From contig JAKOVH010000013.1 in assembly GCA_029782145.1 (NCBI GenBank), positions 1 to 64,000 on the forward strand: a stretch of DNA of 64,000 nt. Reading direction: 5' to 3'. The position numbers and the translations under genes are program-made. The notes under the pieces were generated by a model that worked only from the letters and a program-made list of their open reading frames with translations, ran no database searches and was not told the DNA's origin. Shown here piece by piece: positions 15,998-24,480 of the stretch. Within the stretch, counting starts at the first letter, position 1. Each line of letters begins with the position of its first letter. Origin of the DNA: Actinomycetes bacterium. Its GTDB lineage: Bacteria; Actinomycetota; Acidimicrobiia; Acidimicrobiales; Acidimicrobilacustridaceae.

Positions 15998-17005
15998 GTG
16001 TTTCGATCCAGCGTTCTGCGAACCGCCCGACGCATGGAGCGCTCGGGCCGCTACGACGAGGCCATCGCGCTGCTGTCGCGCTCGGCCCGATCGAAGCGCG
16101 ATCCGGAGGTGCTGGAGCTGCTGGCCACCTTGCGGCGCGAGGGCGCCGGCTCCCGTCCGCGTGGCCGCGGGCCGGCCGAGTGGCCACCCGCGGTCGACGA
16201 CTGCTTCCCGCCGGGCACCACGGTGCCGGAGGTGGCGGCCGGGCGGCTCGACGCCACCGTGCTGCGCTCGGCCATCGTGAACCACGGGTCGTTGCTCGTG
16301 CGGGGCCTGTTCGACCCCACCCGGGCCGCCGCCCTCGAGCGCATGAGCCGCACGGCCATCGCCGCCGCGCTGTCCGGCGAGCGCGACCGTGACGGCTGGT
16401 ACGCCCCGGTGCCGGCCGACCCCGACTCGGGTGTCTCGCAGCGGCGAGGCTGGGTCCGCCAGACCGGGTGCGTCTGGGTCGCCGACTCGCCGCGGGCCCT
16501 CGCCGAGGTGCTCGACGCCTTCGACGACGTGGGTCTGCCCGACACCCTCACCGGCTACTTCGGCGAGCGCCCGCTGTTCAGCCTCGAGAAGTCGGCGCTG
16601 CGGCGGGCCACGCCGGAGGCCACGCCGGAATGGCACCAGGACGGCGCCTTCATGGGCCCGGGGCTGCGGGCGCTGAACCTGTGGGTCGCCCTCACCGCGT
16701 GCGGCGGTGAGGCGCCGGTGCCGGGGCTCGACGTGGTGCCACGGGCCTTCCCCGAGTTCGTGGAGACGGGGACCCGCGGGGCCAAGCTCGACACGTTCGT
16801 CGGGCCGGAGCTGGTGGCCGAGCTGGCGGTCGACAGCCCCGTCGTGCGACCGGTCTTCGAGCCCGGCGACGCCATCTTCTTCGACGACCACACGCTCCAC
16901 GCCACCGGCACCAGCCCCGGAATGGCCGGCGACCGCATCGCCATCGAGTTCTGGTTCTTCGCCGGGGAGAACGTGCCGCAGCGCTACGTGCCGATGGTGT
17001 TCTGA
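15998..17005 (+). CDS. PhyH-like Fe(II)/2-oxoglutarate dioxygenase
   Basis: 335 residues. Iron ligands His213 and Asp215 sit in EWHQDGAFMG and His301 in HTLHATG; Arg313 (DRIAIEFWFF) fits the 2-oxoglutarate site. LNLWVALTACGGEAPVPGLD is the typical strand after HxD. The first 50 residues (MERSGRYDEAIALLSRSA) look like a single TPR-type helical hairpin added to the enzyme. The start is uncertain: GTG at 15995 or 15998 after a GGGGGG run, or ATG at 16034. It is followed after 53 nt by a GT2 gene on the same strand. Likely oxidises a sugar or lipid of the glycan. Confidence 0.82.
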   Translation: MFRSSVLRTARRMERSGRYDEAIALLSRSARSKRDPEVLELLATLRREGAGSRPRGRGPAEWPPAVDDCFPPGTTVPEVAAGRLDATVLRSAIVNHGSLLVRGLFDPTRAAALERMSRTAIAAALSGERDRDGWYAPVPADPDSGVSQRRGWVRQTGCVWVADSPRALAEVLDAFDDVGLPDTLTGYFGERPLFSLEKSALRRATPEATPEWHQDGAFMGPGLRALNLWVALTACGGEAPVPGLDVVPRAFPEFVETGTRGAKLDTFVGPELVAELAVDSPVVRPVFEPGDAIFFDDHTLHATGTSPGMAGDRIAIEFWFFAGENVPQRYVPMVF

Positions 17006-17058
17006 GTGGTCTCCACGGGGAGGCGCTGGCTCCCGGACCGCACCACCGGCGGGCGAGG

Positions 17059-18057
17059 GTGAGCCCCGAGCTGAGCGTCGTGGTGGTGGCCTACGACATG
17101 GCCCGGGAGCTGCCGCGCACCATCCGCTCGCTGTGCCCGCCCCACCAGCTCGGCATCGACCCCTCGGCCTACGAGGTGATCGTGGTCGACAACGGCTCGC
17201 CGATCCCTGTCGATCGTTCGATCGTGCCCGACGACGCCGGCGTCGAGGTCCGCATCGAGCGGCTCGACCCGGCCCCGCCCTCCCCGGCGGCGGCGGCCAA
17301 CCGCGGGATCGAGGTGGCGCGGGGCGATGCCGTCGGGCTCATCGTCGACGGCGCCCGCATGGCCTCTCCCGGGCTGTTGGCCACCGCCTCGCTCGGGCTG
17401 CGGCTCGTCGAGCGGCCGGTGGTCGCCACCTTGGGCTGGCACCTCGGCGCCGGCCGGCACGGCGACGCCGACAACGCCGGCCACGACGCTGCCGCCGAGG
17501 ACGCGCTGCTCGAGCAGATCGGCTGGCCGTCCGACGGCTACCGCCTGTTCGAGATCAGCACGCTCGGCAACACGTCGGCCCGGGGCTGGTTCGGCCCGAT
17601 GGGGATGAGCAGCGCCCTGTTCATGCCCAGGTCGCTGTGGCGCGAGGTGGGAGGCCTCGATGCCGCCTTCGCGCTGCCGGGGGGCGGGCTGGTGAACCAC
17701 GACCTGTACCGCCGGGCGGTGAGCGCCGAGGGCGCCCGGGTGGTGATGGTGCTCGGTGAGGGCACCTTCCACCAGACCCACGGCGGCGCGACCACCTCGG
17801 GGCGCTTCGGCTGGGAGGAGATGCAGGCCGACTACGAGCGGCTGCGCGGCGAGCGGTTCTCGCCCGTCGAGGTCGACCCGCTCTACGTCGGCACCATGCC
17901 GGCCGAGGCCCGCCCGCACCTGATGGCGTCGCTGGAGTGGCTCCGGGCTCGCCACGGTGAGCAGCCCGGAGCTCAGCGCAGGCGCTTGAGGTACCCCTCG
18001 GCGTTGAAGGTCAAGAAGTACTTTTGGACCTCCAGGTCCGGCATGAAGTCGGGGTAG
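17059..18057 (+). CDS. GT2 family glycosyltransferase
   Basis: 332 residues from GTG 17059. LSVVVVAYDMARELPRTIRS and YEVIVVDNGS form the nucleotide-sugar site, and LIVDGARMASPG takes the DxD position as D-G-A. It is a close relative of the GT2 domain in the convergent 1134-residue protein: both share the block PGGG-x4-DL and LGEG-x-FHQ-x-H. The last 28 codons overlap that protein's gene in antisense (85 nt). The tail (QRRRLRYPSALKVKKYF) is basic and probably unconserved read-through beyond an ancestral stop. Cytoplasmic. Confidence 0.87.
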   Translation: MSPELSVVVVAYDMARELPRTIRSLCPPHQLGIDPSAYEVIVVDNGSPIPVDRSIVPDDAGVEVRIERLDPAPPSPAAAANRGIEVARGDAVGLIVDGARMASPGLLATASLGLRLVERPVVATLGWHLGAGRHGDADNAGHDAAAEDALLEQIGWPSDGYRLFEISTLGNTSARGWFGPMGMSSALFMPRSLWREVGGLDAAFALPGGGLVNHDLYRRAVSAEGARVVMVLGEGTFHQTHGGATTSGRFGWEEMQADYERLRGERFSPVEVDPLYVGTMPAEARPHLMASLEWLRARHGEQPGAQRRRLRYPSALKVKKYFWTSRSGMKSG

Positions 18058-21000
18058 AGGGCGCCGATCCGCTTGAGGGCCTGGTTGGGCCCTGGCCCGT
18101 AGCCGGGCCACACCGGCGCCCCGTTCACGATGGACCCCTCGACGATGGCGTAGCTGCCGACGCTCACCAGTGGGGCGAAGGCGTCGAACTGCACGAGCAC
18201 CTCGTCCTGGTGGCGGGGCCCGCCGAGCAGGAGCATGGCCCGGCCCGATCCGACCTTGGCCTTGACCTCGTCCTGGACGGCCGCCTCGCAGGGGTCGCCG
18301 ACCACGTACTCGACGCGGGGGTGCTCAGGGGTGGGCGCGCCCTCGCCCTCGACCACGGCGACCACACGGCCGTGGCCGAGCAGCTCGCAGATCGAGGCCA
18401 CGAACGCGGTGCGGCCTCCGTCGGGGTCACCGGTGACCACCACCCACTCGGGGCGCACCGTGGAGATCAGCTCCTGGTAGGCGAGCAGGTCGGTGGGCGC
18501 CACCTCGACGGTGCGGCCCAGCCAGCTCGTGCCCTTCCACGCCAGGCTCTGCCAGAACGCCTCGGTGAAGGCGACCGACAGCTCCTGGGGCATCGGGACG
18601 GGATCGGCCGGGATGCCGTCGGGGCCGCCCACTGCGGGGTGCTCCCAGAACACCCGGGCCGTCTGGCGCCGGGCCCGGGTGCGGCGGGAGCTGTCGGTGA
18701 TGCTGCCGACGAAGTGCAGGTCCTTGCCCGGTCCGTCGAAGGCGCGGCCGCGCAGCGCCTGGTAGTGCTCGCGGTAGGACTCCAGCAGGTCGTGGCGGTG
18801 CTGGACCTCGGTGAGGTTCGTGGTGGTGCCCGAGTGGAGCTGGTGGAACGAGCCCTCGCCGAGGATGGTGACGACGGTGACGTCGGGGCTGGCGCCGAGC
18901 TTCTCGAACAGGTCGAGGTTGGCGAAGCCGCCGCCGGGCATGTCGAACGACTCGTCGAACCCGCCGACCTGCTCGATCAGCTCACGGGGGGCGAACAGGC
19001 AGTTGCTCTCCCACATGCCGTCGAACCAGTCCCGCTCGCCGATGAAGTGGCCGATGTCGAAGAGCCGGTAGCCGTCGACCGGCCACTCGATCCGCTCGAA
19101 CAGCCGATCCTCCATGGTGCGGTCGTAGCCGCCGTTCATCAGCTCGCCCTGCTGGCCGGGCCCGACGTACCACTGCTGGGTGGCGACCACCGCCGGGCCG
19201 TAGATCGACAGGCCGTGCATGGCGTGGCGCAGCACGCCCGGGGTGAGCACGTGGGCGCCGTCGATCATGAGCGCCAGGTGCTCGCCGGTGGACTCCGCGA
19301 TGCCCCGGTTGAGGGCGTCGACCGGGGACGACGGGGCGTCGTCGCCCATGTCGACGTAGCGGAACTCCGGGCCGAAGCCCTCGACGTACGCGGCGTCGAG
19401 CTTCTGGTCGGGAGACGACCCGTTCTCGACGACGACGACCTCGTAGTCGAGGTCGTCGATGCCCGTCTGGTAGGAGCGCGACAGCGAGCGCAGGGTGCGG
19501 GCCGCCTCGCGCTTCATGTTGTAGAAGACCACGACCACCGACAGCTGGCGCCGGTCGACCGGCACCTCGCCCTGGCCGTCGACGGGCTCCTCGACGGCGA
19601 GCAGCGAGTCGGGGATGTCGAGGGTGAGGTCGTGCAGCGCCGGGTCGTCGGCGGCGGGCTCGGGCGGCGTGTAGGTGGACTGGAAGCGGCCGACCTTGCG
19701 CCAGCGCACACCCCGGTCGTCGGGCCGCCGCATCAGGTCGTCGATGCCACGGGCCGACCGGAACTCGTCGACCTGGGCCTGGCACTCCGGATCCGCGTAG
19801 TCGTCGACCACGATGAAGCCGCCGACGGGCACCTTGTCGTAGAGCGCCTCGAGGATCTCCTTGGCGTGCCGGCCCGACCCGGTGCCGATCCGCAGCAGGG
19901 CGACCTTGTCGATCTTGGCTCGGGGCAGGGTGCGCCCGAAGGGCCCCTGGAGGAACCGGACCCGCTTGTCGAGCAGGTCGAAGCGGGAGAACGCCTGGCG
20001 CACGTCGTTCAGGCTCGGGAGCCACGCCCGCAGCCCGGCCCATCCGGCCGGGACCGGAGCGAGCATGCGGCTGCGGCGCACCTTCTGGAACACGGTGCGG
20101 GGTCGTCGCAGCTCGGCCTTGGCCGGCAGCACCTTGGTGGTGCTGGCGGTGAAGGTGTCGGCGACCCACACCTTCGGCGCGGTGACGCCGTGGACGTCGA
20201 GGTAGCCACGCATGAACACCGCGGCGCCGCCCCGGCCGGTGCCGCAGTCGACGAGGTCGCCCTCGACGAGCTCGGTGCGGATGGTGTCGAGGTCCTCGTG
20301 CAGCGCGTCGAGCCGGACCCGCCCCATGTCGGTGTAGGGCAGGAAGCCGGTGCCGGTCGGGCCCCCGTCGCGCTCGCCGCCGGACTCCCGGGGCGCGCGG
20401 ATCATGGCGGTGCGGTCCTTGAGGGTCCGCACCGGGTCCCTCAGGTTGCCGGGGTTGACCGTCCGTCCGGTCTCGAGGCAGAGCAGCAGGTAGTCGAGCC
20501 GCAGCTCGTTCTCGAAGTAGTGGTCGTCGAGCAGGGCCCCCTTGAGCAGCTTCAGGTAGCGCTCGGCGGCCTCGCGGAGCTGCTCGTCGCGCTGGTAGAA
20601 GACGTTGTGCTGGAACAGCACGTTCTGGATGCGGGTGCGCTCGGCCAGCTCCAGCAGCTCGTCTCTGGTCTCGGGCCCCTCGAGCTCGTCGAGGACCCGG
20701 GCCAGCTCGGGCTGGCGCTCGAGGCGCTCCTCCTCCACCACGATGGCCAGGCCGAAGTAGATGGGGAGCACCACGACGCGCAGGGGCTTCTCGTAGCCGG
20801 CGACGAAGTCGTCGACGCCGGTCATGACGCCGTTGCGCGGGCCGCCCTCCTTGAGGGCGTTGGCCATCGTCGGGTTGATGCCGCCCTTGCCGGGCACCAG
20901 CTCCTCGCGGCCGGGCACGATGCCCCGCCGGGCCCACGGCTGGCGGTGCTTGGGCGGGATCTGCTCCGGCGCGTAGTAGAGGTCGCGCCGCCCGTAGGGG

Positions 21001-21377
21001 AAGCACACGTCGTGCAGGATCAGCACCGGCAGCGGGGCCTGGTGGGCCCGCGAGACGGCGGCGATCTGCTGGAGCTCGTTGTAGACCGTGTACCAGTTGT
21101 GGTCGCCGTCGAGCAGCACGGCGTCCATCGGCGGCAGGGTCGTCAGCACGTTGAGGCTGAGGTCCCGGTGGAAGTAGTACTGGCCCTTGAACCGCCGTTC
21201 GTGCTCGCTCGGGTCGAACTGCGGCACCGGGTCGATGACGTGCAGCTCCACGTCGGCACCCAGCCGGTCGAGCATCAGCTGGGTGTTGTGCCCGGCCAGG
21301 GCACCGATCTCGGTGATCAGCTTGGCCTTGGCCGCCTCCAGCACGGGCGCGACCGCGACTTCCCAGAATGGAAACAC
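17973..21377 (-). CDS. Giant methyltransferase-TylF-GT2-CmcI multidomain protein
   Basis: 1134 residues, four parts. (1) Residues 20-215: class I methyltransferase-like (TEIGALAGHNTQLMLDRLG, MDAVLLDGDHNWYTVYNEL), then a helical segment. (2) About 325-570: TylF/MycF O-methyltransferase-like (GDLVDCGTGRGGAAVFMRGY, FIVVDDYADPECQAQV). Where the family has a metal-binding Asp (LRxDxD) this protein has LLRIGTGSG at 495-503, so catalysis is doubtful. (3) About 610-905: GT2 (LSVVVVFYNMKREAARTLRS, VVVVENGSS, LMIDGAHV). (4) About 925-1134: CmcI/rhamnosyl-O-methyltransferase-like (LLAYQELISTVRPEWVVVTG). Start is GTG 21375-21377 after a GGGGGG run, with a TACTCT box at 21412-21417. Probably adds and methylates a sugar; domain limits are approximate. 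Confidence 0.82.
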   Translation of the reverse strand: MFPFWEVAVAPVLEAAKAKLITEIGALAGHNTQLMLDRLGADVELHVIDPVPQFDPSEHERRFKGQYYFHRDLSLNVLTTLPPMDAVLLDGDHNWYTVYNELQQIAAVSRAHQAPLPVLILHDVCFPYGRRDLYYAPEQIPPKHRQPWARRGIVPGREELVPGKGGINPTMANALKEGGPRNGVMTGVDDFVAGYEKPLRVVVLPIYFGLAIVVEEERLERQPELARVLDELEGPETRDELLELAERTRIQNVLFQHNVFYQRDEQLREAAERYLKLLKGALLDDHYFENELRLDYLLLCLETGRTVNPGNLRDPVRTLKDRTAMIRAPRESGGERDGGPTGTGFLPYTDMGRVRLDALHEDLDTIRTELVEGDLVDCGTGRGGAAVFMRGYLDVHGVTAPKVWVADTFTASTTKVLPAKAELRRPRTVFQKVRRSRMLAPVPAGWAGLRAWLPSLNDVRQAFSRFDLLDKRVRFLQGPFGRTLPRAKIDKVALLRIGTGSGRHAKEILEALYDKVPVGGFIVVDDYADPECQAQVDEFRSARGIDDLMRRPDDRGVRWRKVGRFQSTYTPPEPAADDPALHDLTLDIPDSLLAVEEPVDGQGEVPVDRRQLSVVVVFYNMKREAARTLRSLSRSYQTGIDDLDYEVVVVENGSSPDQKLDAAYVEGFGPEFRYVDMGDDAPSSPVDALNRGIAESTGEHLALMIDGAHVLTPGVLRHAMHGLSIYGPAVVATQQWYVGPGQQGELMNGGYDRTMEDRLFERIEWPVDGYRLFDIGHFIGERDWFDGMWESNCLFAPRELIEQVGGFDESFDMPGGGFANLDLFEKLGASPDVTVVTILGEGSFHQLHSGTTTNLTEVQHRHDLLESYREHYQALRGRAFDGPGKDLHFVGSITDSSRRTRARRQTARVFWEHPAVGGPDGIPADPVPMPQELSVAFTEAFWQSLAWKGTSWLGRTVEVAPTDLLAYQELISTVRPEWVVVTGDPDGGRTAFVASICELLGHGRVVAVVEGEGAPTPEHPRVEYVVGDPCEAAVQDEVKAKVGSGRAMLLLGGPRHQDEVLVQFDAFAPLVSVGSYAIVEGSIVNGAPVWPGYGPGPNQALKRIGALYPDFMPDLEVQKYFLTFNAEGYLKRLR

Positions 21378-21411
21378 CCTGCCCCCCCGGCATCGGCTCC
21401 TGTGGCGGGGC

Positions 21412-21417
21412 AGAGTA
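21412..21417 (-). promoter_or_regulatory. -10 box before the giant protein gene
   Basis: TACTCT on the reverse strand, about 35 nt before the GTG. It lies in the 96-nt gap after the PhyH stop, so the giant gene may have its own transcript. Confidence 0.3.
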
Positions 21418-21473
21418 CCTCCGAGTCGCCTCGTCTGCTCTGCCTCGCGCGTGGAGGCCGGTGGAGCGCCGGC

Positions 21474-22256
21474 TCAGGTGGCGGGTGCAGGCAGCTGCTT
21501 GTAGTTGAGCGACAGCAGCCGCCGCCGGTTCCCGCCGTTGAAGCTGGCGTGCACCGTGCGGTAGTCCCAGACCACGACGTCGCCCGGGACGCTCTCGATC
21601 GGGTACGACGGCAGCTCGTCCGGCGCCATCCCGAAGTGCTCACGGATGGCCGCGGGGTCGTCGACGGCACCGCGCACGGTGTGGGCGTAGGCGTCGCGCC
21701 AGTGGTTGGTGCCCGGCATCATGCGGATCGTGCCGTTGGTGTCGTCGAGCGCGTCGAGGTAGAGCGACAGCTTCACGTGGTGCTCGTGGAGCGGCGACGC
21801 GTAGGTGTCCGGGTGCCACGAGGTGTCGCACGAGAAGAGGTTGCCGTCGGCGGGCAGCTCGACGAAGTGCTCACCGACGAGCGAGTGGACCACGCCGAGG
21901 ACGCGCGGGTCGGACCCCAGCCCGGCGAGCAGCGGCGACTTGCCGAGGATGTCGTGGACGATCTGGCGCCGCTCGTTGAAGTGGAGGTCCTCGTGGCTCT
22001 CGAAGGGCTGGTTGCGCGCGAAGGCCTCCTCGAAGCCCTGTGCGATGCGGTCGATGTCGTCGGCGAACAAGCCCGGCAGCGTCACGAACCCGAAGGTCTC
22101 GAAGAAGCGGATCTGCTGGGGCGTGAGCGTGCCGCTGCGCTCCTCCGGCGGAGGCAGCGGCGGATCGTCGGCCAGCGGTGCCGGGACGGGTGTCGCCGTG
22201 GTCGCCCCCCGGGCCCTCAGAGCCCGGATCGCCCGGCGCGGTGCGAGCGTTGCCAT
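21474..22256 (-). CDS. PhyH family Fe(II)/2-oxoglutarate dioxygenase
   Basis: 260 residues from ATG 22256, with AAGGAGG about 8 nt upstream. His148 and Asp150 (SWHPDTY) and His236 (RTVHASFNGG) are the iron ligands; an Arg in NRRRLLSLNY binds 2-oxoglutarate. GTIRMMPGTNHWRDAY is typical PhyH sequence. The N-terminal 40 residues are Ala/Pro-rich and disordered. It diverges from the radical SAM pair across a 98-nt promoter region, so it may act on the same substrate (inference). A frame extending to 22331 runs into that promoter and is not used. Confidence 0.88.
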   Translation of the reverse strand: MATLAPRRAIRALRARGATTATPVPAPLADDPPLPPPEERSGTLTPQQIRFFETFGFVTLPGLFADDIDRIAQGFEEAFARNQPFESHEDLHFNERRQIVHDILGKSPLLAGLGSDPRVLGVVHSLVGEHFVELPADGNLFSCDTSWHPDTYASPLHEHHVKLSLYLDALDDTNGTIRMMPGTNHWRDAYAHTVRGAVDDPAAIREHFGMAPDELPSYPIESVPGDVVVWDYRTVHASFNGGNRRRLLSLNYKQLPAPAT

Positions 22257-22295
22257 GCTTGTGCCTCCTTCAGGAAGCGAGAGAACCCCACCGGT

Positions 22296-22332
22296 CCTAG
22301 ACTCTAGGGCGCGGTGGTGCGCTCCCACCACC
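22296..22332. promoter_or_regulatory. Palindromes in the PhyH/radical SAM divergent promoter
   Basis: CCTAGA-C-TCTAGG (22296-22308) is a perfect 13-bp palindrome. Just beyond it GGTGGTG (22313-22319) and CACCACC (22326-22332) form a second inverted repeat with a 6-nt centre. They sit between the dioxygenase start at 22256 and the radical SAM start at 22355, so one regulator could control both directions. Confidence 0.35.
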
Positions 22333-22354
22333 GATCGGGGCTGGGGGGTTCCAC

Positions 22355-23407
22355 ATGTCGGTGAACGTCGATATCGAGGTCACCAACCGCTGCAACGCTG
22401 ACTGCTACTTCTGTCCGCGCGACCAGACGCCGCACGAGGGCCTGATGACCCAGGCGGTGTTCGACCAGACGCTCGCTCGGGCGTGCGAGTACCGAGACGA
22501 GCTCCGACGACGAGATCCCCACGGGGCCGACGTCAAGATCAGCCTCACCGGGCTCGGCGAGCCGCTGGTCAACCCCCGGCTCGCCGAGTGGGTCAGGGCG
22601 GTCAAGGACGCCGGGTTCACCTGCGTGGTGTCGTCGAACGGCGCCCTCCTCGACGAACGGCGCGGCGGGGCGCTGCTCGACGCCGGGCTCGACGAGATCT
22701 GGCTGAACGTCGGAGCGGTGGGGGAGGCCTACGAGGACATCTACAAGCTGCCGTGGCAGCGCACCCACGACAACGTCGTGCGCTTCTCGCAGGCGGCCGC
22801 GAGCACGTCGTGCGCGCTCAGCATCGTGCTCGTCAACTACCGACAGGACCCCGTCTACACGCGCACGCTCAAGGAGTTCTGGGCGGAGCGGGGCATCGAG
22901 GCCTTCGTCGAGTACGAGATCATGAACCGGGGCGGGTCGCTGTTCGTCGACCACATGCAGTTCGAGGCGCTGCCCCAGCACGCCGAGGCGCGCCGGCTCA
23001 TCAGCGAGCGCGGCCGGGCGTGGTGCGTCGTGCCGTTCATCTACGTGTTCGTCGGTTACGACGGCAACTACTACCTGTGCTGCTCGGACTGGCGGAAGGA
23101 AGCGTCGTTCGGCTCGGTGTTCGAGCGGGCCATCCTCGACGTCACGCGAGGCAAGCTGGAGCACGTGGCGTCGCGCGGCGTGGTGTGCCGCACGTGCAAC
23201 CTCGACCCGCTCAACACCCTCACCGACGAGATGCGCGCCGCCGACGCGCTGGGCAGCGTGGGTGCCGACCACGCCGCCCACGCCGATGAGATGGTGGCGT
23301 TCACCCGGTCGCTGGAGAAGGGCCTGGAGGAGCTGGTCCCGGGCGTCACGGTGGACCTCCCGGAGGAGCCCCGCCGGCGCCCCTCCCTTCCCCTGATCAA
23401 CGAGTGA
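22355..23407 (+). CDS. Radical SAM enzyme with SPASM-like domain, copy 1
   Basis: 350 residues. The radical SAM cluster motif is Cys13-x3-Cys17-x2-Cys20 (NRCNADCYFCPRDQ) near the N terminus, followed by the SAM-binding GLGEPLVNP. Additional cysteines (AWCVVPF, YLCCSDW, VCRTCNLDP) near residues 225-290 form a SPASM or twitch-type auxiliary Fe-S site. Such enzymes use a 5'-deoxyadenosyl radical on peptides, sugars or other small molecules; no precursor peptide gene is visible nearby. The surrounding glycosylation genes make a sugar-nucleotide or glycan substrate more likely (inference). It is followed after 14 nt by a close paralogue. Confidence 0.9.
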   Translation: MSVNVDIEVTNRCNADCYFCPRDQTPHEGLMTQAVFDQTLARACEYRDELRRRDPHGADVKISLTGLGEPLVNPRLAEWVRAVKDAGFTCVVSSNGALLDERRGGALLDAGLDEIWLNVGAVGEAYEDIYKLPWQRTHDNVVRFSQAAASTSCALSIVLVNYRQDPVYTRTLKEFWAERGIEAFVEYEIMNRGGSLFVDHMQFEALPQHAEARRLISERGRAWCVVPFIYVFVGYDGNYYLCCSDWRKEASFGSVFERAILDVTRGKLEHVASRGVVCRTCNLDPLNTLTDEMRAADALGSVGADHAAHADEMVAFTRSLEKGLEELVPGVTVDLPEEPRRRPSLPLINE

Positions 23408-23421
23408 CGTAGGGAGCAGCC

Positions 23422-24474
23422 GTGTTCGTCGTCGACTTCGAAGCCACCAACCGCTGCAACGCCGACTGCCACTTCTGCCCCAGGGACCAGACCCCGCACG
23501 AGGGCCTGATGACCCAGGAGATCTTCGAGCAGGCGCTGCTCAGAACGATCGAGCTGCGCGACCAGATGGCCCGCACCGGCCTGGAGGACCCGTCGGTCGA
23601 CGTGAGCATCTGCGGGCTGGGCGAGCCGTTGATCAACCCTCGCACCCCCTCGTGGATCGCCGCGGTGAAGGACGCAGGCTTCACGTGCAGCATGTCGTCG
23701 AACGGCGCCATCCTCGACGAGCGGCGGGGGCAGGCGGTGCTCGACGCCGGCCTCGACGTGGCGATGCTCAACGTCGGCGCCGTGGGCGACGAGTACGAGC
23801 AGGTGTACAAGCTGCCGTGGCAGCGCACCCACGACAACGTGGTGCGGTTCGTCGAGATGGCCGAGGGCCGTTGCGACGTCGGGCTCGTGCTCGTCGACTT
23901 CCGGCAGGACCCGGCGAAGGCGGCCGAGCTCGAGCGGTACTGGCGCGACCGCGGCATCTCGATCTTCTTCAAGTACGACATCATGAACCGGGGCGGGTCG
24001 CTCTTCGTCGACCACATGCAGTTCGAGGCCCTGCCCGAGCTGCAGGCGGCACGCGAGCTGCTCGGCCGCAACGGCGGGCGGGCCCTGTGCGCCGCGCCGT
24101 TCGTGTACGTGTTCCTCGGCTACGACGGCAAGTACTACCTGTGCTGCTCGGACTGGAAGAAGGAGGTGTCGTTCGGCTCGGTCTTCGACCGGTCGATCCT
24201 CGACGTCACCCGGGGCAAGCTCGAGCACGTGCTGTCGCGAGGCACGGTGTGCCGCACCTGCAACATCGACCCCCTGAACCAGCTCACCGACGAGATGCAG
24301 GCCGCCCGGCTCAACGGCGACACCGGCTTCGACGCCGCCGCGGCCGCCCGCCAGAAGGTCGACACCAGCACGTGGTTCGAGGGGGTCCTCGAGGACATGG
24401 TCCCCGGCGTCACCAAGGGCCTGCCCGGGTCGGGCCGCCGCCGGCGGAGGCTCCTGCCCGTCATCGGCGAGTGA
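23422..24474 (+). CDS. Radical SAM enzyme with SPASM-like domain, copy 2
   Basis: 350 residues from GTG 23422, with AGGGAG about 7 nt upstream. Cys12, Cys16 and Cys19 (NRCNADCHFCPRDQ) bind the SAM cluster. The auxiliary cysteines (ALCAAPF, YLCCSDW, VCRTCNIDP) match copy 1 exactly in order. Long identical blocks such as RTHDNVVRF and MNRGGSLFVDHMQFEAL show a tandem duplication. They differ around residues 55-65 and 140-150 and at the C terminus, so the copies may act on different positions or as a heterodimer. Its stop is 6 nt from the convergent sulfotransferase stop. Confidence 0.9.
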   Translation: MFVVDFEATNRCNADCHFCPRDQTPHEGLMTQEIFEQALLRTIELRDQMARTGLEDPSVDVSICGLGEPLINPRTPSWIAAVKDAGFTCSMSSNGAILDERRGQAVLDAGLDVAMLNVGAVGDEYEQVYKLPWQRTHDNVVRFVEMAEGRCDVGLVLVDFRQDPAKAAELERYWRDRGISIFFKYDIMNRGGSLFVDHMQFEALPELQAARELLGRNGGRALCAAPFVYVFLGYDGKYYLCCSDWKKEVSFGSVFDRSILDVTRGKLEHVLSRGTVCRTCNIDPLNQLTDEMQAARLNGDTGFDAAAAARQKVDTSTWFEGVLEDMVPGVTKGLPGSGRRRRRLLPVIGE

Positions 24475-24480
24475 GCCGCC

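Noticed and set aside
18024-22307. 1427-codon open frame on the + strand
   Set aside because: It mirrors the giant multidomain gene and the adjacent PhyH gene; its translation is low-complexity Val/Asp/His-rich and has no domain.
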